This document shows positions 50,743 to 61,056 of a stretch of DNA of 64,000 bases, one piece after another. This DNA is from JBEKIK01 sp963845975. GTDB lineage: Bacteria > Planctomycetota > Planctomycetia > Pirellulales > Thermoguttaceae. The stretch spans positions 682,001-746,000 of the forward strand of contig CAWJUD010000002.1 of the NCBI GenBank assembly GCA_963845975.1, given 5' to 3'. The notes under the pieces were generated by a model, which saw nothing but the letters and a program-made list of their open reading frames with translations, was not told where the DNA came from and searched no databases. The translations under genes and the position numbers were made by a program. Every line of letters begins with the position of its first letter. Within the stretch, counting starts at the first letter, position 1.

Positions 50743-52038
50743 ATGGAAGCCATCCAATATATCGTCATGCTCCTGGTCGGTATCGGCCTGGGTGCCACTA
50801 CAGTTTGGCTGATTCTGCGCGCCCAGATTGCCGTTTCAAACGCCAAGGGCGAGCAATTGGAAACCGCACTGCTGGACGAGCGCCGCCAGGCCCAGGAAAA
50901 AATCGCCTTCCTCGACGAAGCCCAAAAAAAACTCTCCGATACATTCAAGGCCCTTGCTTTTGAAACACTGAAAAACAGCAACACCTCCTTCCTTGAACTG
51001 GCGAAAACTCAACTCGAAAAATTCCACGAGGCGGCCAAGGGCGATCTGGAAAAACGCCAAACCGCCATCGACGAACTGGTCAAGCCGGTCAAGGAATCGC
51101 TGGTCAAAGTCGATTCCAAATTGCAGGAAATCGAAAAAACCCGGCTCGAAGCATATACCGGACTGTCCGAACAGGTCCGCTCGATGCGGGAAACGCAAGA
51201 CCTCCTCCGCAGCGAAACCTCGAACCTGGTGCAGGCCTTGCGCCGCCCCGAGGTCCGCGGCCGCTGGGGCGAAATCCAATTGCGCCGCGTGTGCGAAATG
51301 GCCGGGATGCTCGAACACTGCGATTTCCTGGAACAGCAAAACATCAACACCGAGGAAGGCCGCCTGCGGCCCGATCTCATCATCCGCCTGCCCGGCGATC
51401 GGACTATCGTGGTCGACGCCAAAACTCCCCTGGACGCCTATTTATCGGCCATCGAGGCCCCGGACGAGGAAACGCGAAACTCCAAGCTCAAAGATCACGC
51501 CCGGCAAATCCGCAATCACGTGCAAATGCTGGGGCGAAAAAAATATTTCGAGCAATTCGATCATTCCCCCGATTTTGTCGTGCTCTTCATCCCCGGCGAG
51601 GTATTTTATACGGCCGCCTTGCAGCAAGACCCCGAACTCATCGAGGCCGGCGTGAGCGAAAGGGTCTTGATCACCAGCCCCACCTCGCTCATCGCCTTGT
51701 TGCGGGCCGTGTCCTATGGATGGCGCCAGGAAAAATTGGCCGAAAACGCCCGCGAAATCAGCGATCTCGGCCGGAATCTTTACGATTGCCTGGCAAAATT
51801 AACCGAGCATTTCGCCAAGGTCGGCGAACGTCTCGACCAGGCCGTCAAAGCCTACAATCAAGCCCTGGCGTCCCTGGAAAACCGCGTCCTGCCCGGGGCT
51901 CGAAAGTTCAAGGAACTAGGCGCCGCAAGCACAGCCGGTGATATCGATCGGCTTCAGCCCGTTGAGAGCCCCGTTCGCCAAATTCAAGCCCCGGAATTGC
52001 TTTTGCCCAATGATCGGCCCGACAATTCGCCTTCCTAA
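50743..52038 (+). CDS. rmuC: DNA recombination protein RmuC
   Basis: A 431-residue protein. One N-terminal membrane segment (about 4-28) is followed by a coiled coil to about 130 and the RmuC core (about 140-370), with VRGRWGEIQLRRVCEMAGMLEHCDF, RPDLIIRLPGDRTIVVDAKTPLDAYL, FVVLFIPGEVFYTAAL and LITSPTSLIALLRAVSYGWRQEKLAENA. The VDAKTP motif is part of the PD-(D/E)XK-like core. RmuC limits inversion at short inverted repeats; the window is rich in such repeats (context only). The start at 50743 has TAGGAATT upstream. Monocistronic. Confidence 0.93.
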   Translation: MEAIQYIVMLLVGIGLGATTVWLILRAQIAVSNAKGEQLETALLDERRQAQEKIAFLDEAQKKLSDTFKALAFETLKNSNTSFLELAKTQLEKFHEAAKGDLEKRQTAIDELVKPVKESLVKVDSKLQEIEKTRLEAYTGLSEQVRSMRETQDLLRSETSNLVQALRRPEVRGRWGEIQLRRVCEMAGMLEHCDFLEQQNINTEEGRLRPDLIIRLPGDRTIVVDAKTPLDAYLSAIEAPDEETRNSKLKDHARQIRNHVQMLGRKKYFEQFDHSPDFVVLFIPGEVFYTAALQQDPELIEAGVSERVLITSPTSLIALLRAVSYGWRQEKLAENAREISDLGRNLYDCLAKLTEHFAKVGERLDQAVKAYNQALASLENRVLPGARKFKELGAASTAGDIDRLQPVESPVRQIQAPELLLPNDRPDNSPS

Positions 52039-52047
52039 ACATTCGTC

Positions 52048-52088
52048 GTGTGCCACTGCTTGCTTGCAAGCAGTGTTGCGGGTGGCAC
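52048..52088. repeat. Small GTGCCA-bounded foldback element
   Basis: GTGTGCCAC (52048-52056) and GTGGCAC (52082-52088) enclose the hairpin ACTGCTTGC..GCAAGCAGT. The ends and inner hairpin match those of the element at 1174-1268. A further hairpin CGGGCATCTTGCCCG follows at 52088-52102. Confidence 0.7.
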
Positions 52089-52118
52089 GGGCATCTTGCC
52101 CGCGCTCGTCCATGGCCC

Positions 52119-52242
52119 GGATTATTCATAGCCTAGGATTTTTAACGCAAAGTGCGAAACACCAGCCCGAAGCGCAAGCGAGGGTAAACTGTTTGCCATC
52201 TCTCGCTTGCGCTTCGGGCTAGTGTAAATTCATGAATAATCC
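52119..52242. repeat. Composite foldback element with nested inverted repeats
   Basis: The outer arms GGATTATTCAT (52119-52129) and ATGAATAATCC (52232-52242) enclose a 19-bp perfect inner inverted repeat (AGCCCGAAGCG..., 52164-52182, against 52202-52220). The ACACCAGCCCGAAG segment recurs twice near 61350-61405. Likely a non-autonomous mobile or REP-type element. Confidence 0.75.
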
Positions 52243-52491
52243 AGGATAGTTGCACTTTCTGGACACTGGTCACATCCAACTGTTTTCCCAACTCTTCCAC
52301 CAGTCGCAAACGACTGGGCTAAACGGAATCGATTGATGTAATCCCGGCAAAACTTGCTTGTTACAACCTTGTTACGTTTGCACGCCCGGATTTCGGCTAC
52401 AATCATCTTTGTCGGCAGTCGCAATCATCGTTTAGCCCCGGAACTTGCTCCGGGAGTATATGCCATAAATGATTTCACAAGGAGAAACCGT

Positions 52492-53244
52492 ATGAGACTA
52501 ATTACATCAGTTTTGCTGTTGCTGATTTCAACGGCCTGTTGCGCCGATGCGCAAAATTTCGACGACCGCTCGAAAATCACCGTAACCGGCGATGCCGTGG
52601 TCTATGCAAAACCCGATAAAATTGTGATCACCTTGGGCATCGAGACCTGGGACCGCGACATTATCGCGGCCAAGCAAAAAAACAACGACGTCCTCAAAAA
52701 AGCCGTAAAAGCCGTCAAGGAATGCGGAGTAGCCGAAAAAGACGTCCAAACCGACTATCTCTCCATCGAGCCGCGCTGGAAGCGTGACTATGAAAGAGAC
52801 GATTTTATCGGCTACTTTGTCCACAACACGTTCGTGGCCACTCTAAACGATACCAAGCAAGTCGAAGAGTTAATCACCAAGGTATTGCAGGCGGGCGTGA
52901 CCAATATACATGGAATTGACTTTCAGACCACCGAGTTTAAAAAATATCGCCAGCAGGCCCGGGAATTGGCCCTTAAAGCGGCAAAAGAAAAAGCCGCTAC
53001 AATGGCCGCCGTCTTGGACCAATCCATCGGGGCCCCCCTGCAAATCAACGAAAATTCCGCCGCCGCCGGCGGATCCTACTATTCGAGTTGGCGGGGATTC
53101 GGATGGGGTTCAAGAGGCGGGGGAATGGCCCAAAACGCCATCCAAGACATGTCCGGCAATAGTGCTGAAATTTCCGATACCATCGCCCTGGGAAAAATAT
53201 CCATTCGGGCAAATGTAACCGTTACCTTTAAATTGAAAGAATAG
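52492..53244 (+). CDS. SIMPL-domain (DUF541) protein, copy 2
   Basis: A 250-residue exported protein. Signal peptide 1-20 (MRLITSVLLLLISTACCADA). The SIMPL domain reads KITVTGDAVVYAKPDKIVITLGIETWD near 27, LSIEPRWKRDYERDDFIGYFVHNTF near 85, ARELALKAAKEKAATMAAVLDQSIG near 158 and the final ALGKISIRANVTVTFKL. A Gly/Ser-rich loop lies at about 190-215. AAGGAGAAA precedes the ATG at 52492. Related to the protein at 37543 but only moderately similar, so not a recent duplicate. Confidence 0.93.
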   Translation: MRLITSVLLLLISTACCADAQNFDDRSKITVTGDAVVYAKPDKIVITLGIETWDRDIIAAKQKNNDVLKKAVKAVKECGVAEKDVQTDYLSIEPRWKRDYERDDFIGYFVHNTFVATLNDTKQVEELITKVLQAGVTNIHGIDFQTTEFKKYRQQARELALKAAKEKAATMAAVLDQSIGAPLQINENSAAAGGSYYSSWRGFGWGSRGGGMAQNAIQDMSGNSAEISDTIALGKISIRANVTVTFKLKE

Positions 53245-53295
53245 TTGATCGAATGGAACTATTTCCCATAATCCCCCCTCTAAATTTAACACCAA

Positions 53296-53373
53296 TGTAG
53301 CAGGCACACGCCGTGTGCCGTCGGAACATATTATGAAAGATTTACCCTGGTTCCCACGCTCCGCGTGGGAACC
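53296..53373. repeat. Two palindromes (GGCACACGCC and GGTTCCCACGC types)
   Basis: TGTAGCAGGCACACGCCGTG with TGCC at 53296-53319, and GGTTCCCACGC (53349-53359) with GCGTGGGAACC (53363-53373). The first type recurs at 59837, 61128 and 61284; the second at 8845. Confidence 0.75.
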
Positions 53374-53405
53374 TGCGCCGTTATTTTTTTAGCAGGAGCG
53401 GAATA

Positions 53406-56400
53406 ATGCCGACATTAAAAACTTTTTTCTGGATGGTTGCCGTTTTATTAACGACCGCTTCCGTTGTTTATGCCCAGGCCGAGGCCCAAAAGGCCTATCA
53501 AGACGCCAAAACCGCTTATCAAGCCGGCAATTTCACCGAGGCCCGCGATCTGGCCGAAAAAGCCGCCCAGACCGATCCCAAAAATCCCGAGGTCTATTTG
53601 CTCCTCGGCCAGGCCCGGTATCAACTCGGCCAACTCGACGATGCCGTGGCCGCCTGGAAGCAAACTTTGGCGCCTGCGCCGAACGAAACATTCGCCTCGC
53701 ACATGTTGGAGGTGTTGCAGGCACAGCGAGTCGGACTGGACGTGAGCATGACTTTTGTTGAAGTGTTAATAGATGAAAAACTGTTCCAGCCCGCCTGGCA
53801 GGAGGCGGAGAAACTTCTTGCGCGTAAAGCGATTTCAGAATCGCAGCGCGGCAAAATTGCTCTTGTTCCAGGCCGAGACGCTGATCGGACTCGGCCGACC
53901 GGTCGAGGCGGAAGGTGTCGTCAGCGAAGTAATGGTTTTATATCCAAAACAGGCCGATCCCCTGCAAACGTCGTTGCTCCTGGGCCGGACTAAAATCAAC
54001 ATCGGCGGCTCAGCCGCGGGAGAAGGCATAACGTTGCTGAAAAGGATCCTGGCCGAACATCTCGACGCTCCACAAGCAATCTCCGCGCGATATGAACTGT
54101 TGATTTATGATCTAAAACAAAATGTTACAGTGGCAAAGTTGGAGCCATTGGCCAAATGGATCGGCGAGAATCCCAAACACGCCAAGGCCGGCGATGCGCG
54201 GCGGGCAATGGCCGAATTCTATTTCAAATTATACAAGCAGGAAAATTGGAACGAGCATGCCTCGGGGACCTCGCCCGATTGGTGGCGGACTCGCGCATCG
54301 TTAAGCCGCTCGTTGGCCTATGAATTTATTTCGCCGGACGATCCGTCGTGGCCGGAAATAATGCGGCGTCACGCCGAATTGTTGTCGGCTTACGCGAAAT
54401 ATCAATTCCAGTGGAATCGAACGTTCGGCTCAGCCGCTGATAACGATAAAATATCGGATATCCAAAAAGATCTTTTGGAAACCTTGCACAAGCAGATTGC
54501 CTTTGATGCAACCTATGCACCGGCCGCAAGGACCTTATTGCAGCAGCACCTCGCCCTCTGGATAGAAAATCATCACTGGGCGGTTGTGGATGAGATGTAT
54601 ACAGGCCTGGCCGGTTTTTCGCCGCCGGCCGAGCGCCGCCGCACGGAAGCGGCCTTGGCCAAGATCTGGGCGCAACGGGCATTCGACGAGCACGATCGCC
54701 TGTTGAAAGCCGGGCTGACCGTGCCCCAACGCCTCGATCCGCTCCACGAAAAGGCCCTGAAAAGGCTTTACGAACTGCAAGCCGACTTGGACCCGCAATC
54801 GCCGGAACTAAAAGAAATCCGCGACATTTCCGCGGCCATCGTCGCCCATTACGACAAACTCCTGGAATACGACGACGTGGCCCAAGCCGCCATCGGCGTC
54901 AAGGCCGAAAAACCCGTCCCCGCCGCCGATGAGTTCGCCGCCTTCCAAATGGCCCGCTTCCAAACCGACCTGGCCGATCGCCAATTCACGCGCCTTATAA
55001 AGCAATACGGCGCAGCCGATAAAATTGCCATGACGCCGGGCTACAAAAACGCCCTGGCCGAGTGGATGAAATTCATCTCCGACCGCCAGACAAGCCCTTT
55101 AGTACCGCAGGCGGTGGAACGGATCTTCGCGGTAGGCCGGGTATTCGAACGCCATCAGGCCCATACCGTCGCCGCCGAAGTGTACGCCGATTTGGCAAAA
55201 TTCGCCGCCGGCGTGAAGGTGCTCTCTCAAGCGATCCCCAATGCGCCGACTACCGTCGAGCGTGCGGAATTCGCCCGGGCCGCGGCTTTGGACTCCCAGG
55301 CCCGAAAACTCCTGCAAAAGGCCATGGCCCAGCGCAAGGACAAGTCCGCCGCGCCCGATAAAATTAGCCCGGAATTTTCCGCCGCAATTGCGGCTTATAA
55401 AGATTTTATCGGCAAATATAATGAATCCCCCTTGGTCGGCGAGGCAATCGGCAAAGTCATGGCCGTGGGAGTGGAATACGCCAGGCTCGACGCCTGGGAG
55501 GCGGCCGAATCCGCCTATGCCGACTTGCTCGATGCAAGACTAAACATCCGCCGCCCCGAGCGACTCGAATTCGCCCGGGGACTTTGCCAATTGGGCCCAG
55601 CCATGCCCGATCACGCCCGGGAAATCCTTACGGCCTTGTCACTGATCGATAAAAGAGAATCGGGCGAAGCCACCGGCGGAATGTTGGCCATGGGGGATCT
55701 TAGCGGCTTATCGGTTATACATGGCGGAGATCTTGCCGCGGCTAAAGACGACAAAAAAGACAATCTCTCCCTGACAAGTTCCCTTCCAGCGACTGCCGCG
55801 AAACCTGTAAATCCCATTGGATCGGAATCCGCGACAAGCCATGCGGAAAAACAAACCGAATCCGGCCGCGAAGCCCAACTCTTGGCCATGATTCAAAATC
55901 AAGAAGCCGGCCGGGCGCGCCAGGTCGCGCAAATTCGCGAGGATGCAAACCGTTTTGTTGCCAACCAGCCGGCCGCGCCGCAACAAAGCCCAGCCCCAGT
56001 GCCAGGCATCCAATTTTCTTCTCCGCCCGCACTTTCCGAGCAGGAATTGGCCCGGCAGGAAAAGGCCCTTGCAGCCGCTTATGAAATTTTCCAATCCATT
56101 CGCAAAAACCATCCCGATACTCCCACTGCCCGGCAATCCAGGGCCGAGATTATGGTCATGGCCGGCCACTGGCGCGGATTGAGCCAATGGCTCAAAGCGG
56201 CGCAGTTGACAGCGCGATTCTTGAGCGATAATCCCGCCGACGCTCAACTCCCCCAACTGCGAATGGAAATCGCCCGCGACCGCCTGTCCTGGGCCGCCAA
56301 ACCCTTGGATCGCAAGGCCACGCGCCAGGAATTGCTTGCCGAAGCGGCCTCGCGCTTTGCCGCCGCCCGGGACGAATTCGCCAAAATCATCAGCGATTTC

Positions 56401-58245
56401 CCCAAGGAACAATCGGTCGTCGAGGACGCCCAATGGGACATCGCTACAAGTTATTTGACCCAAGCCCGGGTCATCGACTCGGTCAGTCCCACGCTGGCCC
56501 GCGGCCAGTATGTCCGCACGGCCAAGGAATTGGCCCAAGTAGCCCTGAAATATCCCAATCATCCCCGCATCGGCTCCGTGGGCCAGATGCTTTGGGATAT
56601 TGCCGGCGAATTGTCCGCCCGCGCTTACGATGAAGAGGCCATTGCCGTGTGGGAGGAACTGCTCAGGTACGATCCGCTTCACGCCCAGGCCCAAGAATCG
56701 GCGATGCGAATCGCCCAGACTTATAAGCATAAACTCAAACGCCCGCTGCGGGCCGCCGAAGTCTATCAGGAGTTGAATTTTATCCGCGGCGGCAACGATC
56801 AGGCCCTGCAGAACGCCGTATTCCAGATCGGCAGCGAATTGAAAGACCAGCGGCGCTGGGTCGAGGCCCTTAACGTGCTGGAAACCTTTGCCGACAGTTT
56901 CCCCCGCCATCCCCAGGCCGGTCAGGCCTTGACCATGGCCGGCCAAATCCACCAGGCCAACGAAGCCTGGGCCGATGCCATCGCCGCCTATCGCCGCGTA
57001 ATCGACGAGTTCCGCGACGGGCAATGGGTCCAGGACGCCAAGTGGTCGATCGCCGAATGCACCATCAATTTGAGCCAGTGGCCCGAGGCCATGGAAGCCT
57101 ATCGCTCCTTTGTCGCCGCCTATCCCGGCGACGGCAAAGTGGCCGAGGCCAACCGCCGCATCGAGATCCTCAAAGACCTGGTTCGCTATCAAGCCCTGGT
57201 CGACGAAAAAGGGCAGCGCAAGGCCTTCGACGCCCAATTTCAAATCGCCCATATCGTAAAAACACAGCTCAACAATCCGGTCAAGGCCATCATCGAATAC
57301 CGCAAGGTTACAGCCAACTGGCCCGACAGCTATCTGGCCGCCGAGGCCCTGTACGCCGTGGGCGATACTTATATGTCGTTGAACGAAACCGCCAAGGCCC
57401 GCGAAGCACTGTACAAAGTAGCCCAAAAATATCCGGAAAGCCCCCTGGCCGACGACGCCCTGTATCTCGTGGGAAAAAGTTTTGAGGACGAGGCCGATAA
57501 ACTCGCCACCGTCACACGCGAACAATCCCTGGAAAAGGCCAAGGAAACCGCCCAGCGCGGCGCCTACGATGCCGTGCAAGGACAACGCCGCTTGCAGCAG
57601 GAAGTCAACCAGAAGGCAGTCGCCTCCTTGAAAGCCGCCGGCAAAGGCATGTCGGCCGAATTGGAAGAAGCCAGAAACTCGGCCAACTATAATCCGTTCA
57701 ACATTGCCAACGTGGAACTGTTTTCCCAAAAGGCCGAACAGCAGGTCGAATCCCTGACCGCCATCCAACTTGCCGACCGGCAGGACAAGATCAACGCCGC
57801 CTTGCGCAAGGCGGTCGAGGCCTATACCTCCGCCTCCAAGGTCCCCGGCGCAGACAAGGCCGGCGACGCGCTCCTGCAAATGGCCACCATCTACGACAAG
57901 CGCCTGAAAGATTCCAAGGCCGCCGTCGAGACCTGGCTGGAAATCGTCCGCCAGTTCAGCGGAACCAACGTGGCCGAGGATGCAAGTTGGAAAATCGCCC
58001 AATTCGACGAACGCGAAGGAAAATTCGCCGAAGCCATCGAAGCCTATCAAGCCTTTTTGCGCAACTATCGCCGCAGCCCCAACGCTGGGCCGGCCCAGTT
58101 CGCCATCGCCGAAAATTACGAACACCTCGGCCAATGGGTAAACGCCATGGACGCCTACACCAAGTACATCACCAGCTTTCCCGACGGACCAATGGTCAAT
58201 AAAGCCAAGGAACAAATCAATTGGATCAAAACTTATCGCTTATAG
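53406..58245 (+). CDS. Very large TPR-repeat protein, interrupted by one frameshift
   Basis: About 1613 codons. Residues 1-24 are a signal peptide (MPTLKTFFWMVAVLLTTASV...). The rest is almost entirely helical TPR-like repeats: near the start AYQAGNFTEARDLAEKAAQTDPKNPEVYLLLGQARY, and near the end AIEAYQAFLRNYRRSPNAGPAQFAIAENYEHLGQWVNAMDAYTKYI. The frame shifts at an AAAA run at 53853-53856: removing one A joins ...ESQRGK to LLLFQAETLIGLGRPVEAEGVV. The region at about 640-760 is low-complexity. The late part resembles YbgF/BamD-like repeat proteins. It probably forms a periplasmic scaffold. The TPR gene at 58448 is its likely partner. Confidence 0.85.
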
Positions 58246-58411
58246 TCCTGCAAATGTACCAATTACAATCCTGCAAATGTACCAATTACAATTGTGCAAA
58301 TGTATTGATTATATTGCAAATGTCTCGTCCCGTAGGGACGGCCGATATTAGCCCAGCGATTTATCGCTGGGTATGAAGCATCGAAAATCCCTTCCGTCCC
58401 GTAGGGACGGT
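58246..58411. repeat. Tandem 23-bp repeats and GTCCCGTAGGGACGG palindromes
   Basis: Two almost perfect 23-bp units (TCCTGCAAATGTACCAATTA...) at 58246-58291 are followed by two degenerate ones to about 58323. Then CGTCCCGTAGGGACGG occurs at 58326-58341 and 58396-58410, with the hairpin CCCAGCGATTTATCGCTGGG (58352-58371) between them. Lies between the two TPR genes. Confidence 0.75.
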
Positions 58412-58447
58412 TGAAATCTTGCCAATATGTTTCAAGGAGAATCTAAA

Positions 58448-59839
58448 ATGCGTTTGCTCACTTCTTACGGATTACTAACGATGGCTTTGCTGGGCTTTAC
58501 CTTTACCGCTTCGCAGGCCGACGGGCCCAAGCCGGATAATCCCCCGGCCGACTCCAAAACGCCCGCCGCCGAGGAACTTTTCACCCAGGGGCGCAACGCC
58601 CTGTTCCAAGGTCAATACGATAAGGCGGCCGATCTGCTTTCCAAGGCCGTGGATGCCGATAAAACCAAAACCAGCTACCGCCTGCATCTCGCCCGGGCGT
58701 ACCGCTATGCTGGCAAACAAGACGCGGCCATAACGCAGTTGGAGGAAATCCTCAAATCGACCCCCGATCACGTCGAAGCCGGCCAGACCCTGGGCGAAAT
58801 CTATTCCGCTAAAAAACAGTGGAAAGATGTGGCCCGCGTCATGGAACCGATACTGAAATATCGCCACGACTATCCTACCTATCACATGCTGGCCGAGGCC
58901 CAATACAACCTCGACGAACATGCCAAGGCTCGAAAAAATTACGAGGAGGCCGTGAAACTCAATCCCCAAAGCGCAACCGATCATTATCAACTCGGCAACA
59001 TCTGCCTGGCCGGCAATTCCTTCGCCCTGGCCGCCGAATCCTATCAGTCGGCCCTGCGATTGGGCTTGGATACGCCCGTCCTGCATTACAAACTCGCTTC
59101 GGCTTATTTCAACCTGCGGAATTACTTCGGCTCCATCGTGGTGCAAACTGTCAAGTCTGGCAAACCCGGCGCGATTTATGAAAAGTGGTACCTGATCGAT
59201 CAAGTGCCGGGCGCAAAAGATACCTTCCGCTGCGCACCCGAAGTCTCGGCCGTTTATCAGGCGGCCAAGGCCTTGGCCGACGGCATCGAAGACCGGCCGG
59301 ATATCCACATACTCATGGCCTCGCTCTACCTAGGCGCGGGCCGGAACGCCCAGGCCTACGAAATGTTCGATAAGATCAGGCCCTCGGTGCCCAAGGACGA
59401 TAAAGCCCTGTTCTATTACTATTTCGCCCAGGCGGCATTCGGCACTGGCAAGTTCGACCGTTACCTGGAACTCCTCGGCGAGGCCATCAAACTCAAACCC
59501 GAGGCCTATAAATCCACCCTCGTCGACGCCTATGTGCAAGTAGCCGATCAGTACAACCAGTCCGGCGAGCTCGACCGCTACATCGAATTTCTCGCCAAGG
59601 CCGTGGCCGAAAGTCCGCAAACGGCGTCTTTGCACCTGAAATTGGGCAATGCCTATGAAGAAGCCCAAAAATTCACCGATGCCGTGGCTCAGTGGCGGAT
59701 GGTCCTGGATCTCGAACAAGACCATCCCCAACGCATGAAACTCCTCAACTTGATCGACAAATACACCAGCGGCACGATGCTGACCGTCCCGCCCAAAGGC
59801 GAAAGACCGAAACCCGTCCCGAAAAAAAAGGTAATATAG
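58448..59839 (+). CDS. Secreted TPR protein
   Basis: A 463-residue protein. The signal peptide MRLLTSYGLLTMALLGFTFTASQA (1-24) is followed by a short linker and about eight to nine TPR motifs, such as ALFQGQYDKAADLLSKAVDADKTKTSYRLHLARAYRYAGKQDAAITQLEEIL near 45-105 and HAKARKNYEEAVKLNPQSATDHYQLGNICLAG near 160. The C-terminal tail is Lys/Pro-rich (PPKGERPKPVPKKKVI). AAGGAGAA precedes the ATG at 58448. It follows the large TPR gene in the same direction, with about 200 bp of repeat DNA between. Confidence 0.9.
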   Translation: MRLLTSYGLLTMALLGFTFTASQADGPKPDNPPADSKTPAAEELFTQGRNALFQGQYDKAADLLSKAVDADKTKTSYRLHLARAYRYAGKQDAAITQLEEILKSTPDHVEAGQTLGEIYSAKKQWKDVARVMEPILKYRHDYPTYHMLAEAQYNLDEHAKARKNYEEAVKLNPQSATDHYQLGNICLAGNSFALAAESYQSALRLGLDTPVLHYKLASAYFNLRNYFGSIVVQTVKSGKPGAIYEKWYLIDQVPGAKDTFRCAPEVSAVYQAAKALADGIEDRPDIHILMASLYLGAGRNAQAYEMFDKIRPSVPKDDKALFYYYFAQAAFGTGKFDRYLELLGEAIKLKPEAYKSTLVDAYVQVADQYNQSGELDRYIEFLAKAVAESPQTASLHLKLGNAYEEAQKFTDAVAQWRMVLDLEQDHPQRMKLLNLIDKYTSGTMLTVPPKGERPKPVPKKKVI

Positions 59840-59863
59840 CAGTCGCACGCCGTGTGCCTGCTA
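59837..59863. repeat. GGCACACGCC-type palindrome at the TPR gene stop
   Basis: TAGCAG (59837-59842) and CTGCTA (59858-59863) bound a GCACGCCGTGTGC core. The TAG is also the stop codon of the TPR gene. It is the converging end of the TPR and BBP7 genes. Confidence 0.75.
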
Positions 59864-59871
59864 CATTACTT

Positions 59872-61056
59872 CTACCAACCGATCTCCAGCCCGATGTGCG
59901 GGCCGTGATACACCGCGCGGCCAATCGTGTCGATCTGCGGCGGACCAAAGAAGCCGTTGAGAAGTATGTCCGGCGGCTCGGAGAAATTGCGGGTCGCCAA
60001 GGCCAGGTTGTTCACCCAGATGGCCTGGTATCCGATGCGGGTGAGAATGTGCGGCGTCAACTGCCACACCAGTTCAACGTCCAAGTCGCCCACAAATGCC
60101 GTGGCGTCGCGCCCGCGGTAGCTTGCAATGTTCGTTACCACGGGAGCGTTGCTGCCGGCTCCAAAATCAAGAGATCCGATTGTATCCTGCAACGCGCGAT
60201 TGTTGCATAGGGCTCCCTTTATTCCAACATCGATCCAGCATCGCGGATAGGCGTAAAAATAAAACTCCCCTCCTATCTGCGGCCCGAATAGGTCGTTTCT
60301 TGTCAACGTGGAAAGGAGTACCTTGGAACCCAAGATCGTAGGTATCGTCGGACTTACGACTGGCACATTGGAGTGTGAAAAGTAATCGAATTGCTCTTTA
60401 ATGTTAATATATCGCAAACCAATGATGAGTTTCGCCGTCAGACATTCGTGCGGCATGGGAACGGTATAGCGCAAATTCAACTCTGCGCTTTCAAACCGGG
60501 AAAATTCTCTAATGCTCACCTCATCGTTATAGTCAAAACCTTGATGATTTGGCAGCGGTTGCCCAAAATTTGAAAAAGGCGAAAACATATTCCCGGTATT
60601 GATGCCATTACTCGAGGAGTCACGAACCGCGGCCGAGTCGTCCCAACTGCCGATCTGGTAATATGTGCCGTCGATCTGCCAGCGAGACTCGCCAAAGCTA
60701 TGACCCACCGTGGCCCGCGTTCCGGCGCGGTATGGCGCGTTTATGCCATCCGTGGAAAGCACCACGTCGTCCAGTGCCCCAAGCGTTTGCAATGGCACCG
60801 AATCGATGCGGTCTCGCCTCAACCATATCGCATCCGCCTCGCCATACCACGGGCATCGCGGCGGCTGGCACCCCATCAAATTGCCCTGGCAGGGCTGAAA
60901 AGGCGACATATCCGATAAGTCGTCCGGCAATCCCGACGGCAAACCCGACGGCGGTATATTTTGAGCCAAGAGCAATCCGCTCAAACTTGCGCAGATAAGG
61001 AAGGTCAAGCCCACAGCCCATGGATCAAGTTTTTGCCTAAATAAGCTGCGTCGCAT
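59872..61056 (-). CDS. BBP7-family outer-membrane beta-barrel protein
   Basis: A 394-residue protein, starting at MRRSLFRQKLDPW (61056) with GAGGG upstream. A signal peptide (WAVGLTFLICASLSGLLLAQ) leads to a short proline-rich part, then a long beta-rich region that fits the planctomycete BBP7 family: the early WYGEADAIWLRRD near 70, GTRATVGHSFGESRWQIDGTYYQIGSW near 110, and LRYTVPMPHECLTAKLIIGLRYINIKEQF near 190. It ends GPHIGLEIGW, an aromatic C-terminus as in outer-membrane barrels. Function (porin-like or structural) unknown. The frame upstream of 61056 is not supported. Confidence 0.88.
   Translation of the reverse strand: MRRSLFRQKLDPWAVGLTFLICASLSGLLLAQNIPPSGLPSGLPDDLSDMSPFQPCQGNLMGCQPPRCPWYGEADAIWLRRDRIDSVPLQTLGALDDVVLSTDGINAPYRAGTRATVGHSFGESRWQIDGTYYQIGSWDDSAAVRDSSSNGINTGNMFSPFSNFGQPLPNHQGFDYNDEVSIREFSRFESAELNLRYTVPMPHECLTAKLIIGLRYINIKEQFDYFSHSNVPVVSPTIPTILGSKVLLSTLTRNDLFGPQIGGEFYFYAYPRCWIDVGIKGALCNNRALQDTIGSLDFGAGSNAPVVTNIASYRGRDATAFVGDLDVELVWQLTPHILTRIGYQAIWVNNLALATRNFSEPPDILLNGFFGPPQIDTIGRAVYHGPHIGLEIGW

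Noticed and set aside
55708..58215. 835-codon open frame on the minus strand of the large TPR gene
   Set aside because: It is composed of Gly/Leu/Val-rich shadow sequence arising from GC-rich codon use on the sense strand. The sense frame has signal peptide and TPR patterns.
58326..58410. Possible CRISPR array (GTCCCGTAGGGACGG occurring twice with a spacer)
   Set aside because: Only two copies, palindromic, with a hairpin between them and no cas genes; a palindromic dispersed repeat fits better.
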